Shown here piece after piece: positions 18,322-26,365 of a DNA stretch of 64,000 nucleotides. Below the pieces are notes generated by a model that saw only the letters and a program-made list of their open reading frames with translations, made no database searches and was not told the origin of the DNA. Every line of letters starts with the position of its first letter. The first letter of the stretch is position 1. This stretch comes from Sporolactobacillus nakayamae. Lineage in GTDB: Bacteria > Bacillota > Bacilli > Bacillales > Sporolactobacillaceae. The translations under genes were made by a program, and so were the position numbers. The stretch spans positions 186,001 through 250,000 of the forward strand of contig NZ_FOOY01000003.1 of NCBI RefSeq assembly GCF_900113325.1. Direction: 5' to 3'.

Positions 18322-20964
18322 TTAATTTCTTTGATGAAATAAGCGTAGGCTGTTTAATATAACAAGTAAAGCAGCACCTGTATCGCTGAATACAGCGAGC
18401 CAAAGTGTCAGCCAGCCCGGAAAGATCAAGAACAACGCAGCTGCTTTAACAATTAATGCAAAACTAATATTTTGTTTAATTATTTTTAGTGACTTTTGAC
18501 TTAAGGAAATGGCAAATGGCAATTTCTCCAGATTATCAGCCATAAGTACAAGATCCGCTGTTTCCATTGCTGTATCCGTTCCTGCGCCGCCCATAGCGAT
18601 ACCGAGGTCGGCACTGGCAAGAGCCGGGGCATCATTAATCCCATCACCAACCATTGCCGTTTTAAGTCCGGAAGCTTGTAGCTTCTTAATTGATGTGACT
18701 TTATCTTCTGGAAGCAGGTCAGATAAATAACGTGTGATAGCTGCTTCTTTTGCCACTTGCTCAGCCGTTTTCTGGTTATCACCGGTAAGCATCACCAAAT
18801 CATGAATGCCTATTTTTTGCAATTTATTTAGAGCTGAGCGCGTTGTTTTTCTAATGGTGTCCGAAACGCCAATGACGCCAATCAATTTTTCATCTGTTCC
18901 AATCATGACCAGAGTCTGACCAGATTCCAATAATTTATGAGCCTGAGCATATTCCTCTATAGTGCCGACTCCTTTTTCACGGAACAGTTTCAGACTGCCA
19001 GCATAATAAATCGTTCCTGATATATCTGCTTGAACACCTTTTCCGGGGATATTTTGATAATTTTCTCCGGCCAGAGCGAGGCTATTTTTTTCATTTGCAT
19101 AAGCTGACAGACAACGAGCAATTGGATGCGTTGAGTAGTCTTCAAGTGTCTTAATCAAAGACATCAGATGGTTTTGATCGCTAGTAAAGGCAATAATGCT
19201 AGCAACCTTTGGCTTGCCTTCGGTAATGGTTCCGGTTTTGTCAAACGCAATCGCTTGGATTTGACCGGCTTTTTCCAGAAACGCGCCGCCTTTGATCAGT
19301 ACGCCCTGTTTCGCTGCGTTGCCAATTGCAGAAACAATGGCTACAGGGGTTGAAATGACGAGAGCGCAAGGGCATGCGACCACGAGCAGTTCTAACCCTT
19401 TATAAAACCATGATCCCCAAGTTCCAATTCCGATCATTGGAGGAATAAGCATGACTGCAACAGCTAGAATAAATACAATAGGTGTATAAATACGGGCAAA
19501 TCGATCAACAAATGTTTGAGTCGGTGCTTGCTTTTCCTGAGCTTCTTCGACCATTTGAATGATCCGGGCAATGGCAGTATTTGTCGACAATTTAGTAATC
19601 TGGCATTCAAGTGTTCCGTTTTCGTTCATTGTTCCAGCAAAAACGGCATCTCCCTGACTCTTGTCCACAGGAATCGCTTCTCCGGTAATGGGTGCCTGGT
19701 TGACACTTGATTCGCCCTTAATAACCTCACCATCTAGTGGAATACATTCTCCAGGTTTCACGACCATGGTTTCACCAACAGTGACTGCACTCACTAATTT
19801 CTTAATTAGTGAATCGCCTGATTTAATCCATGCTTCCGTGGGGGCAACTTTCATCAGATCTCCAATAGACCGTCTCGTCTTTTCGATCGAACGATTTTCT
19901 AAAACAGCTCCTAAAGCAAACAACCAGACGACCGTAGCAGATTCCAACCATTGATTAATGAATACAGCACCGATGGCTGCCGCAGACATGAGAACGTTCA
20001 TATCAAGCGACCGGCTTCTCAAAGCGTAATAAGCGTTTCGCAAGGGCTGACGACCACTGATGATAAGAGCGATACCATATAAAGCAGTCGGCAGAACAAA
20101 TGTTATCTGAGTAAAAGACAGGACAAATCCGGCAGCAATACAAAGACCGGAAATCAGGATTTCTAAGCGTGATTTATGAGAGTGGACATGCTGGTCGTTT
20201 TCTTGTTCGTCGTGTATATCTGGTAACGCCTGATAACCCATTTTCTTAACTTCCTGCTGAATGCGTTCAGCAGAGAGGGTATGGCTGATCGACATTTTAC
20301 CCGATGAAAAATTCACTTCGAGGCTCTGTACCTCAGGGAACCGATTCAAATGTTTCTCAATGGATTTTGCACAAGTGCCGCAATCCATTCCTTCGATTCT
20401 ATAAATATCCCTGACATTTGTCTTAGTTTGAGAATTCAAACTATCTTCAGGCTTCACACGATAGCCAAGTCTGCTTAACTGTTTCGGAATAGGGGAAAGC
20501 CTGCTTGCATCTGAATAAGCAACACGCATTTTTCCTGTGCTGTAGTGCACTTGAACGCCTGTTATTCCGGGAATCTGTGACACGCTTTTTTCAATCGTTC
20601 GTGCACAAGCCGGGCAATCCATTCCACTTATTTGATAAACTGCTGAAGAAAGGTTTCGATCAAGAGGGGGAGCCTCTTTTAGAATGGGCTCATCCTTGCC
20701 ATCGCAGCAATCCTTGTAGTTTTCATTTTTGCAACAATCATCATCACAGTGACTATCATTTTCTTCATCATGACAGCAGTCATCATGGCTGTCTGTACAG
20801 CAATGACAGTTATCCGGTTTTATCGCAAGATTTCCACTCGTCTCATAGCATTTACAGCAGTTGCATTTTGCTTCAACACATTCCCGCACTTCTTGATGCT
20901 CACATGTTGAGCAGTTACATTGCTTATTGAAATCACGAATAGGGGTTAATTGTATCAGTTTCAT
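18322..20964 (-). CDS. cadA: Cadmium/zinc-exporting P1B-type ATPase with Cys-rich N-terminal extension
   Basis: Heavy-metal efflux pump of the inner membrane, 880 residues, longer than usual CadA (about 700-800). Residues 1-105 are an unusual Cys/His/Asp-rich region with 18 cysteines. Two HMA metal-binding domains follow, with GMDCPAC (about 112) and GMDCGTC (about 193). Then come the membrane part with the transport motif ACPCAL near 530, the phosphorylation site DKTGT near 575, and TGDN and GDGINDAP in the ATP-binding region. The CPC motif plus the adjacent CadC-type repressor indicate Cd/Zn/Pb rather than copper. Second gene of the cadC-cadA unit, 28 bp after cadC. Confidence 0.93.
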   Translation of the reverse strand: MKLIQLTPIRDFNKQCNCSTCEHQEVRECVEAKCNCCKCYETSGNLAIKPDNCHCCTDSHDDCCHDEENDSHCDDDCCKNENYKDCCDGKDEPILKEAPPLDRNLSSAVYQISGMDCPACARTIEKSVSQIPGITGVQVHYSTGKMRVAYSDASRLSPIPKQLSRLGYRVKPEDSLNSQTKTNVRDIYRIEGMDCGTCAKSIEKHLNRFPEVQSLEVNFSSGKMSISHTLSAERIQQEVKKMGYQALPDIHDEQENDQHVHSHKSRLEILISGLCIAAGFVLSFTQITFVLPTALYGIALIISGRQPLRNAYYALRSRSLDMNVLMSAAAIGAVFINQWLESATVVWLFALGAVLENRSIEKTRRSIGDLMKVAPTEAWIKSGDSLIKKLVSAVTVGETMVVKPGECIPLDGEVIKGESSVNQAPITGEAIPVDKSQGDAVFAGTMNENGTLECQITKLSTNTAIARIIQMVEEAQEKQAPTQTFVDRFARIYTPIVFILAVAVMLIPPMIGIGTWGSWFYKGLELLVVACPCALVISTPVAIVSAIGNAAKQGVLIKGGAFLEKAGQIQAIAFDKTGTITEGKPKVASIIAFTSDQNHLMSLIKTLEDYSTHPIARCLSAYANEKNSLALAGENYQNIPGKGVQADISGTIYYAGSLKLFREKGVGTIEEYAQAHKLLESGQTLVMIGTDEKLIGVIGVSDTIRKTTRSALNKLQKIGIHDLVMLTGDNQKTAEQVAKEAAITRYLSDLLPEDKVTSIKKLQASGLKTAMVGDGINDAPALASADLGIAMGGAGTDTAMETADLVLMADNLEKLPFAISLSQKSLKIIKQNISFALIVKAAALFLIFPGWLTLWLAVFSDTGAALLVILNSLRLFHQRN

Positions 20965-20992
20965 TTTAAATCAGACATCTCTTTTCTATTTT

Positions 20993-21379
20993 TTATGCCA
21001 TAGCCTCGCTATTAGGAATTTCTTTTGATGCTTGATGCCTGAATGCTAGGTGTACAAGCTGACGGACATAATCATCAACAAGGGAATAATAAACGAATTT
21101 CCCATCTTTACGTGATTGGGCAAATCCGATTTTCTTTAGTAAACGCAAATGGTGGGATGCGGTTGCTTTAGAACAGCCAACAATAGCACATACATCACAA
21201 ACACACAGTTCTTTCTCAAGAGCCAATGCGTGGACAATCGTTATTCTGGTTTGATCAGCTAAAATTTTAAACAGATCCGCAATCTCATTGGGGTTATTCT
21301 TTTCCAGATCTTTTCTGACACGCATCACTCTGTCTTTATGAATACAAGTAACCTCACAAACATCCTGTGGTTTATTCAT
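20993..21379 (-). CDS. cadC: ArsR/SmtB-family metal-sensing repressor CadC
   Basis: Winged-helix repressor that releases DNA on binding Cd, Pb or Zn. About 128 residues from the ATG at 21379, which has GGAGA upstream; a TTG further up would lie inside the first operator. Cysteines in DVCEVTC at the N-terminus and ELCVCDVC ahead of the recognition helix match the alpha3N-type metal site of CadC. The recognition helix is in CSKATASHHLRLLKK. It precedes cadA and is flanked by two matching operator palindromes, so the unit is probably self-repressed. Confidence 0.93.
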   Translation of the reverse strand: MNKPQDVCEVTCIHKDRVMRVRKDLEKNNPNEIADLFKILADQTRITIVHALALEKELCVCDVCAIVGCSKATASHHLRLLKKIGFAQSRKDGKFVYYSLVDDYVRQLVHLAFRHQASKEIPNSEAMA

Positions 21380-21393
21380 TTTAAGTTCTCCAA

Positions 21394-21409
21394 TCAAATG
21401 ATCGTTTGA
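21394..21409. promoter_or_regulatory. CadC operator, downstream copy
   Basis: TCAAATG-AT-CGTTTGA, a 7-2-7 inverted repeat with one mismatch, of the ArsR/CadC operator type. It lies around the predicted transcription start, between the promoter and the cadC ATG. Confidence 0.7.
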
Positions 21410-21413
21410 CTAT

Positions 21414-21442
21414 AGCATACAAAATGATAAACAAATATTCAA
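21414..21442 (-). promoter_or_regulatory. Candidate cadC-cadA promoter
   Basis: On the minus strand TTGAAT (21437-21442), 17 bases, TATGCT (21414-21419). The -35 hexamer overlaps the upstream operator, consistent with repression by blocking RNA polymerase. Confidence 0.65.
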
Positions 21443-21454
21443 ATGATTGTTTGA
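21439..21454. promoter_or_regulatory. CadC operator, upstream copy
   Basis: TCAAATG-AT-TGTTTGA, the same 7-2-7 palindrome repeated exactly 45 bp from the first copy and overlapping the -35 hexamer. Confidence 0.7.
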
Positions 21455-21971
21455 CTGTTTGTGGATGCAGAAAGCATAGGTGAGTGGGTTCATGCGTTGA
21501 ATTAGATTGTTTAAAAATCCCGAAAAAAAAAGCAGCCAAATCGGCAGCGATGAAAAAGCAGAGGAGAGGACGCGTTGATTTATTCCAAAAAAATGGGGTG
21601 TTTTGGTTAAGATAAAATATGGTGACATGGGGGAATGACATAGGATTGCATGTTTCAAAGCGGGAATCTGGACGTGTTAATTTTAATTTGTCTTAACGAA
21701 CTTATACTTAGATGAATCCATAAATAAATGTAGTTCAAAGTATTTGATTGTATTACGAAACTACATGAATGACAATATGTCAGTAAATCACTTGAAGAGT
21801 AACCGTTGTATTATTTTGGATTCAAGAAAAGGCAATGATATGCAAGTAGAAAATTTTTGCTTCATGCTATGAATTTATATAAAAAAGAGATGTGTAATAC
21901 GCCTTCACATTACTACGTAAAATATAATTTTGACGAAGTAATGTAGCGATGTGTTTTGAAGAGCGTCTTTA
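21455..21971. other. Intergenic region without a recognisable gene
   Basis: AT-rich, with frequent stops in all frames. Open frames at 21381-21658 on the minus strand look random in composition and have no ribosome site. The only structure I see is a hairpin at 21907-21944 (11 of 12 pairs), just downstream of the cyclodeaminase gene with a T-run a few bases further; it may be a weak terminator for the folD unit. Confidence 0.5.
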
Positions 21972-22598
21972 TTAACCTATTTTTGACATCACTGTTTCCA
22001 TGACATGCTGTTTGATCTTTTGCGCATCACTTATTAATTTTGTCCCTTGTTCCTGATAACTCTTTGTAATTGTTTTATCTTTAATGGTCGATAAATTTAT
22101 ATTCACAGTCAACCAAGCAGATTGAATTGCCGCATCCAATGAAATTACTGCAACACCGAGATCTGAGATCACATTCTTATTGAATTGATTAGAAGCATCT
22201 TCTAAAATACTCATCGCATCATGGCAGCTTCTCATTAAATGAAGCGGAACTTCTGCAGCCTGAATTGCCGCGCTCTGCAACTGTGCCGTACGTTCAGTGC
22301 GCTCTTCAGCAGTTTGTTTTGGCAATTTCAGTGCTGCCATAAAACGGCTAAACGAATCCATATCTTGTTGAGCAAAGCATTCAAAATCATGAATTTGTTT
22401 CTGAAGATTTGCAGCAATTTCATTCATCTTTGTTTGTACCTGTGTAAATTTTGGCCCTGTTGACAGATTTGCAACCATAGCGCCCATAGATGCGCCTAAA
22501 GCAGCACCTAATGCAGCAATACTGCCTCCACCGGGTGTCGGTGCAGAAGAACTTGCCGCTTCAATGAACTGGCCGATTTGCTGATCAAAGACTTTCAC
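21972..22598 (-). CDS. fchA: Formimidoyltetrahydrofolate cyclodeaminase (FTCD_C family)
   Basis: Converts 5-formimino-THF to 5,10-methenyl-THF plus ammonia. About 209 residues, the single-domain bacterial form without a formiminotransferase domain. The N-terminal APTPGGGSIAALGAALGASMG motif is the family hallmark, followed by helical regions. I chose GTG at 22598 (GAGAGGTG upstream); an ATG at 22625 has no ribosome site. It overlaps the end of folD by 14 bases, so methenyl-THF made here can be passed to FolD. Both are under the ZTP riboswitch. Confidence 0.88.
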   Translation of the reverse strand: MKVFDQQIGQFIEAASSSAPTPGGGSIAALGAALGASMGAMVANLSTGPKFTQVQTKMNEIAANLQKQIHDFECFAQQDMDSFSRFMAALKLPKQTAEERTERTAQLQSAAIQAAEVPLHLMRSCHDAMSILEDASNQFNKNVISDLGVAVISLDAAIQSAWLTVNINLSTIKDKTITKSYQEQGTKLISDAQKIKQHVMETVMSKIG

Positions 22599-23463
22599 TG
22601 AGTTGCACCTCTCTTTTGTTTTCATTTGCTTGAAGGCGCACGGCTTTTAATAGATTCTCAAATAAAATCATTGTCGTTACTTTCCCTACTCCGCCTGGTA
22701 CCGGAGTAGCCGCTTGGACAATCTCTGAAACTTCAGGTTGGACGTCGCCAACAATACCGCCTTGTATCTCATTAATACCTGCGTCAACGACAACCAGGTC
22801 TCGGTGAACCATGTTTGTTGTAACTAAGTTAGCTTTTCCCACAGCAGAAATTAATATGTCAGCCTTCTCAATCTGCTCCTGTAAATTATTTGTATACACG
22901 TGACAGACGGTCAGTGTTGCATTTGCGCGCAGCAAGAGCTGAACAAGCGGTTTACCAACTGTTTCACCACAACCAATCAATACAACATTTTTCCCTTTTA
23001 ATGGATAACCAAAGTAATTAAGAATACGAATACATGATTGAGGTGTAGCTGGATACAGTCCTTCTTCACCAGTAAAGCACGCCAGTTTATTTGCCGGAGA
23101 CAGACCGTCAACATCCTTCTCAGGAGCGATGGCCGCAGCTAACTTTTTCGTATCAAGATGTTTCGGAAGCGGTAATTCAAGAATAATTCCATGAATGGAT
23201 GGACAACGATTCAACCATTTAATTTTTGCAAGCAGCTCAGTCTCAGTAACTTGTGGATGTACCGATGTGAGCAAATAGCGAACGCCCAGTTTCCGAGCGA
23301 TGTTTTGTTTTACTTTGGCGTAGCATTCAGATGCAGGGTCTCCTTGAATGATGATTACGGCAATTGTCGGATCAATCCCCTTTTCTTTCATACCTTTTAC
23401 TTCCATGACCAGGTTTTCAGAGATCTGTTTTGCTAGAGCTTTTGTTTGTAACAGTTTTCCCAT
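22585..23463 (-). CDS. folD: Bifunctional methylene-THF dehydrogenase / methenyl-THF cyclohydrolase
   Basis: Interconverts 5,10-methylene-THF and 10-formyl-THF, supplying one-carbon units for purines. 292 residues. Substrate-site motif SECYAKVKQ with the catalytic lysine near 56, LPLPKHLD, EKDVDGLSP near 120, a Rossmann motif GCGETVGKPL near 168 and PVPGGVGKVTTMILFENLL near the C-terminus. The ATG follows ATGGAGGCATAACC. First gene after the ZTP riboswitch, so it should be induced when ZTP rises, that is when 10-formyl-THF is short. Confidence 0.95.
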   Translation of the reverse strand: MGKLLQTKALAKQISENLVMEVKGMKEKGIDPTIAVIIIQGDPASECYAKVKQNIARKLGVRYLLTSVHPQVTETELLAKIKWLNRCPSIHGIILELPLPKHLDTKKLAAAIAPEKDVDGLSPANKLACFTGEEGLYPATPQSCIRILNYFGYPLKGKNVVLIGCGETVGKPLVQLLLRANATLTVCHVYTNNLQEQIEKADILISAVGKANLVTTNMVHRDLVVVDAGINEIQGGIVGDVQPEVSEIVQAATPVPGGVGKVTTMILFENLLKAVRLQANENKREVQLSESL

Positions 23464-23514
23464 TGGTTATGCCTCCATAAGCAAATAAAAAAAGCATCTG
23501 GATAACAAATAGTT

Positions 23515-23602
23515 TCCAAATACTTTGCCCAGGCGTACGGCTAATCAAATACTCATATGCTCCCTCATGGTTCTCCCATGCTACGCCAGTCACACATGAT
23601 CT
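23515..23602 (-). promoter_or_regulatory. ZTP (pfl) riboswitch
   Basis: On the minus strand the 5' block GTGACTGGCG (23584-23593) is followed by a CATGG/CCATG hairpin and AGGGAGC, and the 3' block ACGCCTGGGCA (about 23527-23537), the conserved core of the ZTP/ZMP-sensing aptamer. It lies about 60 bases before folD, a known member of this regulon. Downstream CCAGATGC followed by seven T can pair with the GCCTGG of the 3' block, a plausible terminator that ligand binding would prevent. Confidence 0.9.
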
Positions 23603-23834
23603 GTTAAATTCAGTAACGGACAACTCATCTCTAACAATATAACACGAATAGTGTTGAAAATAAAATATATTTCAAAGATAAATGATAAATGTCATAGACA
23701 AAAATAAATATATTTATTATGAACGTCTACAAGTATTCAAATTTATCTTGATTACTTCGTAAAATATTGTTTTGCTTGTTCTTTTGTGTTACACTTAAAT
23801 TACCATATAATCCCAATAGATTGGAGCCTTCCTT

Positions 23835-24929
23835 ATGGCTGATGAACGAGCGATGCATCTTTATGATCGAATCGACGAAAAAACAGCACAACTGCCCTGG
23901 TATGTACGTGAATATGTAGACAAAAAAATGCGTATCATGTCTCCGCGTTCGTTACTGAATTACTGCCATGACTATCTGATTTTTTTTGATTGGCTAGTTG
24001 CGGAAGGCTTATCTCAGGATGCGCGTGTGGACATCCCATTGGACTGTCTTGAGAAATTAACACCACAGTCGATTGAAAATTTTCTTTCCTATTTACAATT
24101 CCGTCTGCAAAATGATAAATTCACGATTAATCGCAAGCTTTCATCTTTGAAATCACTGTTTAATTATTTGCAAAATGTTGCGGAAACAAACGATCTTAAG
24201 CCTTATCTCGTCCGGAATGTGATGGCGAAGATCGCTTTTAATAAAATCAAAGAAGACCAGGAAACAGTTGCTCAGAAAATGGCAGGAAAGATTCTCTGGA
24301 ATGATGAATATGAAGCCTTCCGCCAATTTGTTGCACATAATTATCGAGACGTAATAAAGGATAATCAAAAATTACTTAATTTTCATACGCGCAATGCTGA
24401 ACGAGACACTGCCATTGTCTCGTTGATTCTTGGTTCCGGTCTCCGTCTATCAGAAGTCGTCGGACTCGATCTTCATGATGTTGATTTTCAAAAACGTATG
24501 GTGCGGGTGATTCGAAAAGGAAATAAAGAACAATATGTTTTTTTTAGTGAGCAGGCTGGGCTTGATCTTGAGGACTATCTCGCCATTCGTAAGAAAAAGT
24601 ATGATTTGCCCACTACGAATCAGGCTCTTTTTGTTGCTGCTTCGATGGGACCTAAAGGAACGAACCGCCGACTGAGCGCTCGCGCGATAGAAAATCTAGT
24701 GAAAAAATACGCGATCGCATTTGGAAAGCCCTCACTCTCCGTTCATAAATTACGCCATTCGTTTGCGACGCGCTATCAGGCAGAGAACAATGACATTCCC
24801 AAGCTGCGTCGGCAGCTTGGCCACTCAGCCATTCAGACAACGATGATCTATACGCATCTGTCGAACGATGAGCTGAAACGTGCGGTGGATCATATGGATG
24901 ATCACTTTGATGAATCACAGGATCAGTAG
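23835..24929 (+). CDS. xerS: Tyrosine recombinase, XerS type
   Basis: Site-specific recombinase of 364 residues. The N-terminal LPWYVREYVDKKMRIMSPRSLLNYCHDYLIFFDWL segment resembles XerS, the single-protein dimer resolvase of streptococci and lactococci, in length and sequence. Catalytic residues: arginine in GSGLRLSE near 204, lysine in VIRKGNKE, HKLRH near 304-308, LGHS and tyrosine in MIYTH near 338. TTGGAG lies upstream of the ATG. No phage genes are adjacent and a dif-like site follows 24 bp after the stop, so chromosome dimer resolution is the likely role. Confidence 0.88.
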   Translation: MADERAMHLYDRIDEKTAQLPWYVREYVDKKMRIMSPRSLLNYCHDYLIFFDWLVAEGLSQDARVDIPLDCLEKLTPQSIENFLSYLQFRLQNDKFTINRKLSSLKSLFNYLQNVAETNDLKPYLVRNVMAKIAFNKIKEDQETVAQKMAGKILWNDEYEAFRQFVAHNYRDVIKDNQKLLNFHTRNAERDTAIVSLILGSGLRLSEVVGLDLHDVDFQKRMVRVIRKGNKEQYVFFSEQAGLDLEDYLAIRKKKYDLPTTNQALFVAASMGPKGTNRRLSARAIENLVKKYAIAFGKPSLSVHKLRHSFATRYQAENNDIPKLRRQLGHSAIQTTMIYTHLSNDELKRAVDHMDDHFDESQDQ

Positions 24930-24952
24930 TGAGTAAAGCGAGCTGTCATTCT

Positions 24953-24980
24953 AGTTAACATAATATATATTTTGTTATAA
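24953..24980. other. Candidate dif site (chromosome dimer resolution site)
   Basis: A 28-bp site built as arm-spacer-arm: AGTTAACATAA, 6-bp centre TATATA, TTTTGTTATAA. On the minus strand it reads with the classic XerD-arm TTATGTTAACT. By memory, the 19 bp at this end match B. subtilis dif at all but one position; the other arm is divergent. It sits between the xerS stop and its terminator, as dif sites of XerS systems sit next to their recombinase gene. Confidence 0.65.
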
Positions 24981-25017
24981 AAAGCCTTGTTACACTTTAC
25001 CGTCAACAAGGCTTTTG
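24979..25017. terminator. Two-way intrinsic terminator after xerS
   Basis: AAAAGCCTTGTT (24980-24991) pairs with AACAAGGCTTTT (25005-25016) between convergent xerS and the HAD hydrolase. Confidence 0.85.
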
Positions 25018-25028
25018 CATTATTATTG

Positions 25029-25724
25029 TTATTTCGTAACATGGACAATTGGGTAGAGCTGCTCCAACTTATGAATTTCATAGGTAGGCTGTTCATTCAG
25101 CTCATTTGTCAGGTTCTTGGCGTTGAACCAGCAGGTATCCAATCCCGCCTGACTGCCGCCATGAATATCAGAGATGAGCGAATCACCAATTATGAGTCCT
25201 TCATCTGCCGAAAAGTTCGTGATTCTCTCAAACACGTAATCAAAAAATTGATGATCCGGTTTATGGTAGCCGGTATCTTCTGAAACAAATATTTGTTTGA
25301 AACAATGAGACAGGCCCGCATCCTGTAAACGCTTATACTGAGTTTCTGCGACTCCGTTTGTCACGATGTACAAGTCGAACTTGTTTTTCAAGTTTTCAAT
25401 TAGTTGTTGTGCACCGTTGACAAGCTGATGTCCCTCGCGCAGGAATTGACGATAATTTCGTTCCATTGCGATTCCATCAACTGTTTTTCCAAAAGCACTG
25501 AATAATTTGGTGAAGCGGGTATTCACCAAATTATCGCGTTCAATTTTTCCATTTTCAAAATCTTTCCACATGCTTTTATTCATTTTTTTATAATAGCTTT
25601 CTATTTCTGGAGTCAGGGGTATCTCTTGACTCTCAAAGAGAAGATGCAGCGCTAAGTCTTCGGCCGCACCAAAATCAAGCAAAGTGTCATCGACATCAAA
25701 AAACAAAGTTGTATAGTGACTCAT
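25029..25724 (-). CDS. HAD-family pyrimidine 5'-nucleotidase (YjjG/YfnB type)
   Basis: Phosphatase of the HAD superfamily, 231 residues. Motif I FDVDDTLLDF near 10, where the second aspartate marks the YjjG group; motif II TNGVAET near 118; motif III lysine in GYHKPD near 150; motif IV IIGDSLISDI near 175. Known members hydrolyse non-canonical pyrimidine nucleotides. It starts 25 bp after xpt on the same strand; both handle nucleotide salvage or clean-up, so co-transcription makes sense. Confidence 0.88.
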   Translation of the reverse strand: MSHYTTLFFDVDDTLLDFGAAEDLALHLLFESQEIPLTPEIESYYKKMNKSMWKDFENGKIERDNLVNTRFTKLFSAFGKTVDGIAMERNYRQFLREGHQLVNGAQQLIENLKNKFDLYIVTNGVAETQYKRLQDAGLSHCFKQIFVSEDTGYHKPDHQFFDYVFERITNFSADEGLIIGDSLISDIHGGSQAGLDTCWFNAKNLTNELNEQPTYEIHKLEQLYPIVHVTK

Positions 25725-25748
25725 TGTTCCCCTCTCAAACCTGTCTCT

Positions 25749-26324
25749 TTATTCATCTATAAATGTTATCTGATTGTTTTCTAATGAAGCAATACGCGCT
25801 AAAGAGTATACGGAATACCCTGCCTCATCAAGCTTTGAGCGTCCATCTTGAAAAGATTTTTCAATGACAATACCAATTCCGGCGACAACGGCACCTGCCA
25901 TTTCAATCAAGCGTGTCAAACCAAGCGAAGCCTCGCCATTTGCAAGAAAATCGTCAATGATTAAGATACGGTCCTTTTCTTGAATCATACCTTCTTCAAT
26001 ATAGACCGAATTATGTATTTTCTTTGTATAGGAGTAGATTTTAGTTGTTAATGCCCCTTCGTTAAGTGTCAGTGGTTTTTTCTTGCGCGCGAATAAAACG
26101 GGTACACTTAATTCTAGACCGGTCATTAACGCCGGTGCAATCCCTGAAGACTCAATAGTCAGAACCTTAGTGATACCGGCATCAGCAAAAGCTTCAGCGA
26201 GTTTTTTACCCACTTGCTTCATTAAAACAGGGTCAATCTGGTGATTCAAAAAACGGTCGACCTTCAAAATATCTGATTGGATCACCGTTCCTTCCTCTTG
26301 AATACGTTTTTTTAATTCATCCAT
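25749..26324 (-). CDS. xpt: Xanthine phosphoribosyltransferase
   Basis: Makes XMP from xanthine and PRPP. 191 residues, the usual size. PRPP-binding motif [14 protein letters not shown] near 122-135, and [15 protein letters not shown] near 60, typical of Xpt. The ATG at 26324 is preceded by GGGGAGAGC. Only 41 bp separate it from corA on the same strand, leaving no room for the guanine riboswitch that precedes xpt in Bacillus; no pbuX follows. Confidence 0.94.
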   Translation of the reverse strand: MDELKKRIQEEGTVIQSDILKVDRFLNHQIDPVLMKQVGKKLAEAFADAGITKVLTIESSGIAPALMTGLELSVPVLFARKKKPLTLNEGALTTKIYSYTKKIHNSVYIEEGMIQEKDRILIIDDFLANGEASLGLTRLIEMAGAVVAGIGIVIEKSFQDGRSKLDEAGYSVYSLARIASLENNQITFIDE

Positions 26325-26365
26325 TGATTTTAAGCTCTCCCCTTAATTCATTTAGCATGTGCGTT

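Noticed and set aside
20505-20930. Plus-strand open frame rich in His and Cys
   Set aside because: It is the opposite-strand shadow of the Cys/His-rich start of CadA and has no ribosome site.
21381-21658. Minus-strand open frames upstream of cadC
   Set aside because: They cover the cadC promoter and operators, have no ribosome site and a low-complexity composition.
23835-24929. Tyrosine recombinase as a phage or island integrase
   Set aside because: No phage genes, attachment-site duplication or tRNA nearby; the N-terminus and adjacent dif-like site fit XerS.
26325-26365. Possible guanine riboswitch before xpt
   Set aside because: Only 41 bp lie between corA and xpt; there is no room for an aptamer and no purine-riboswitch motif.
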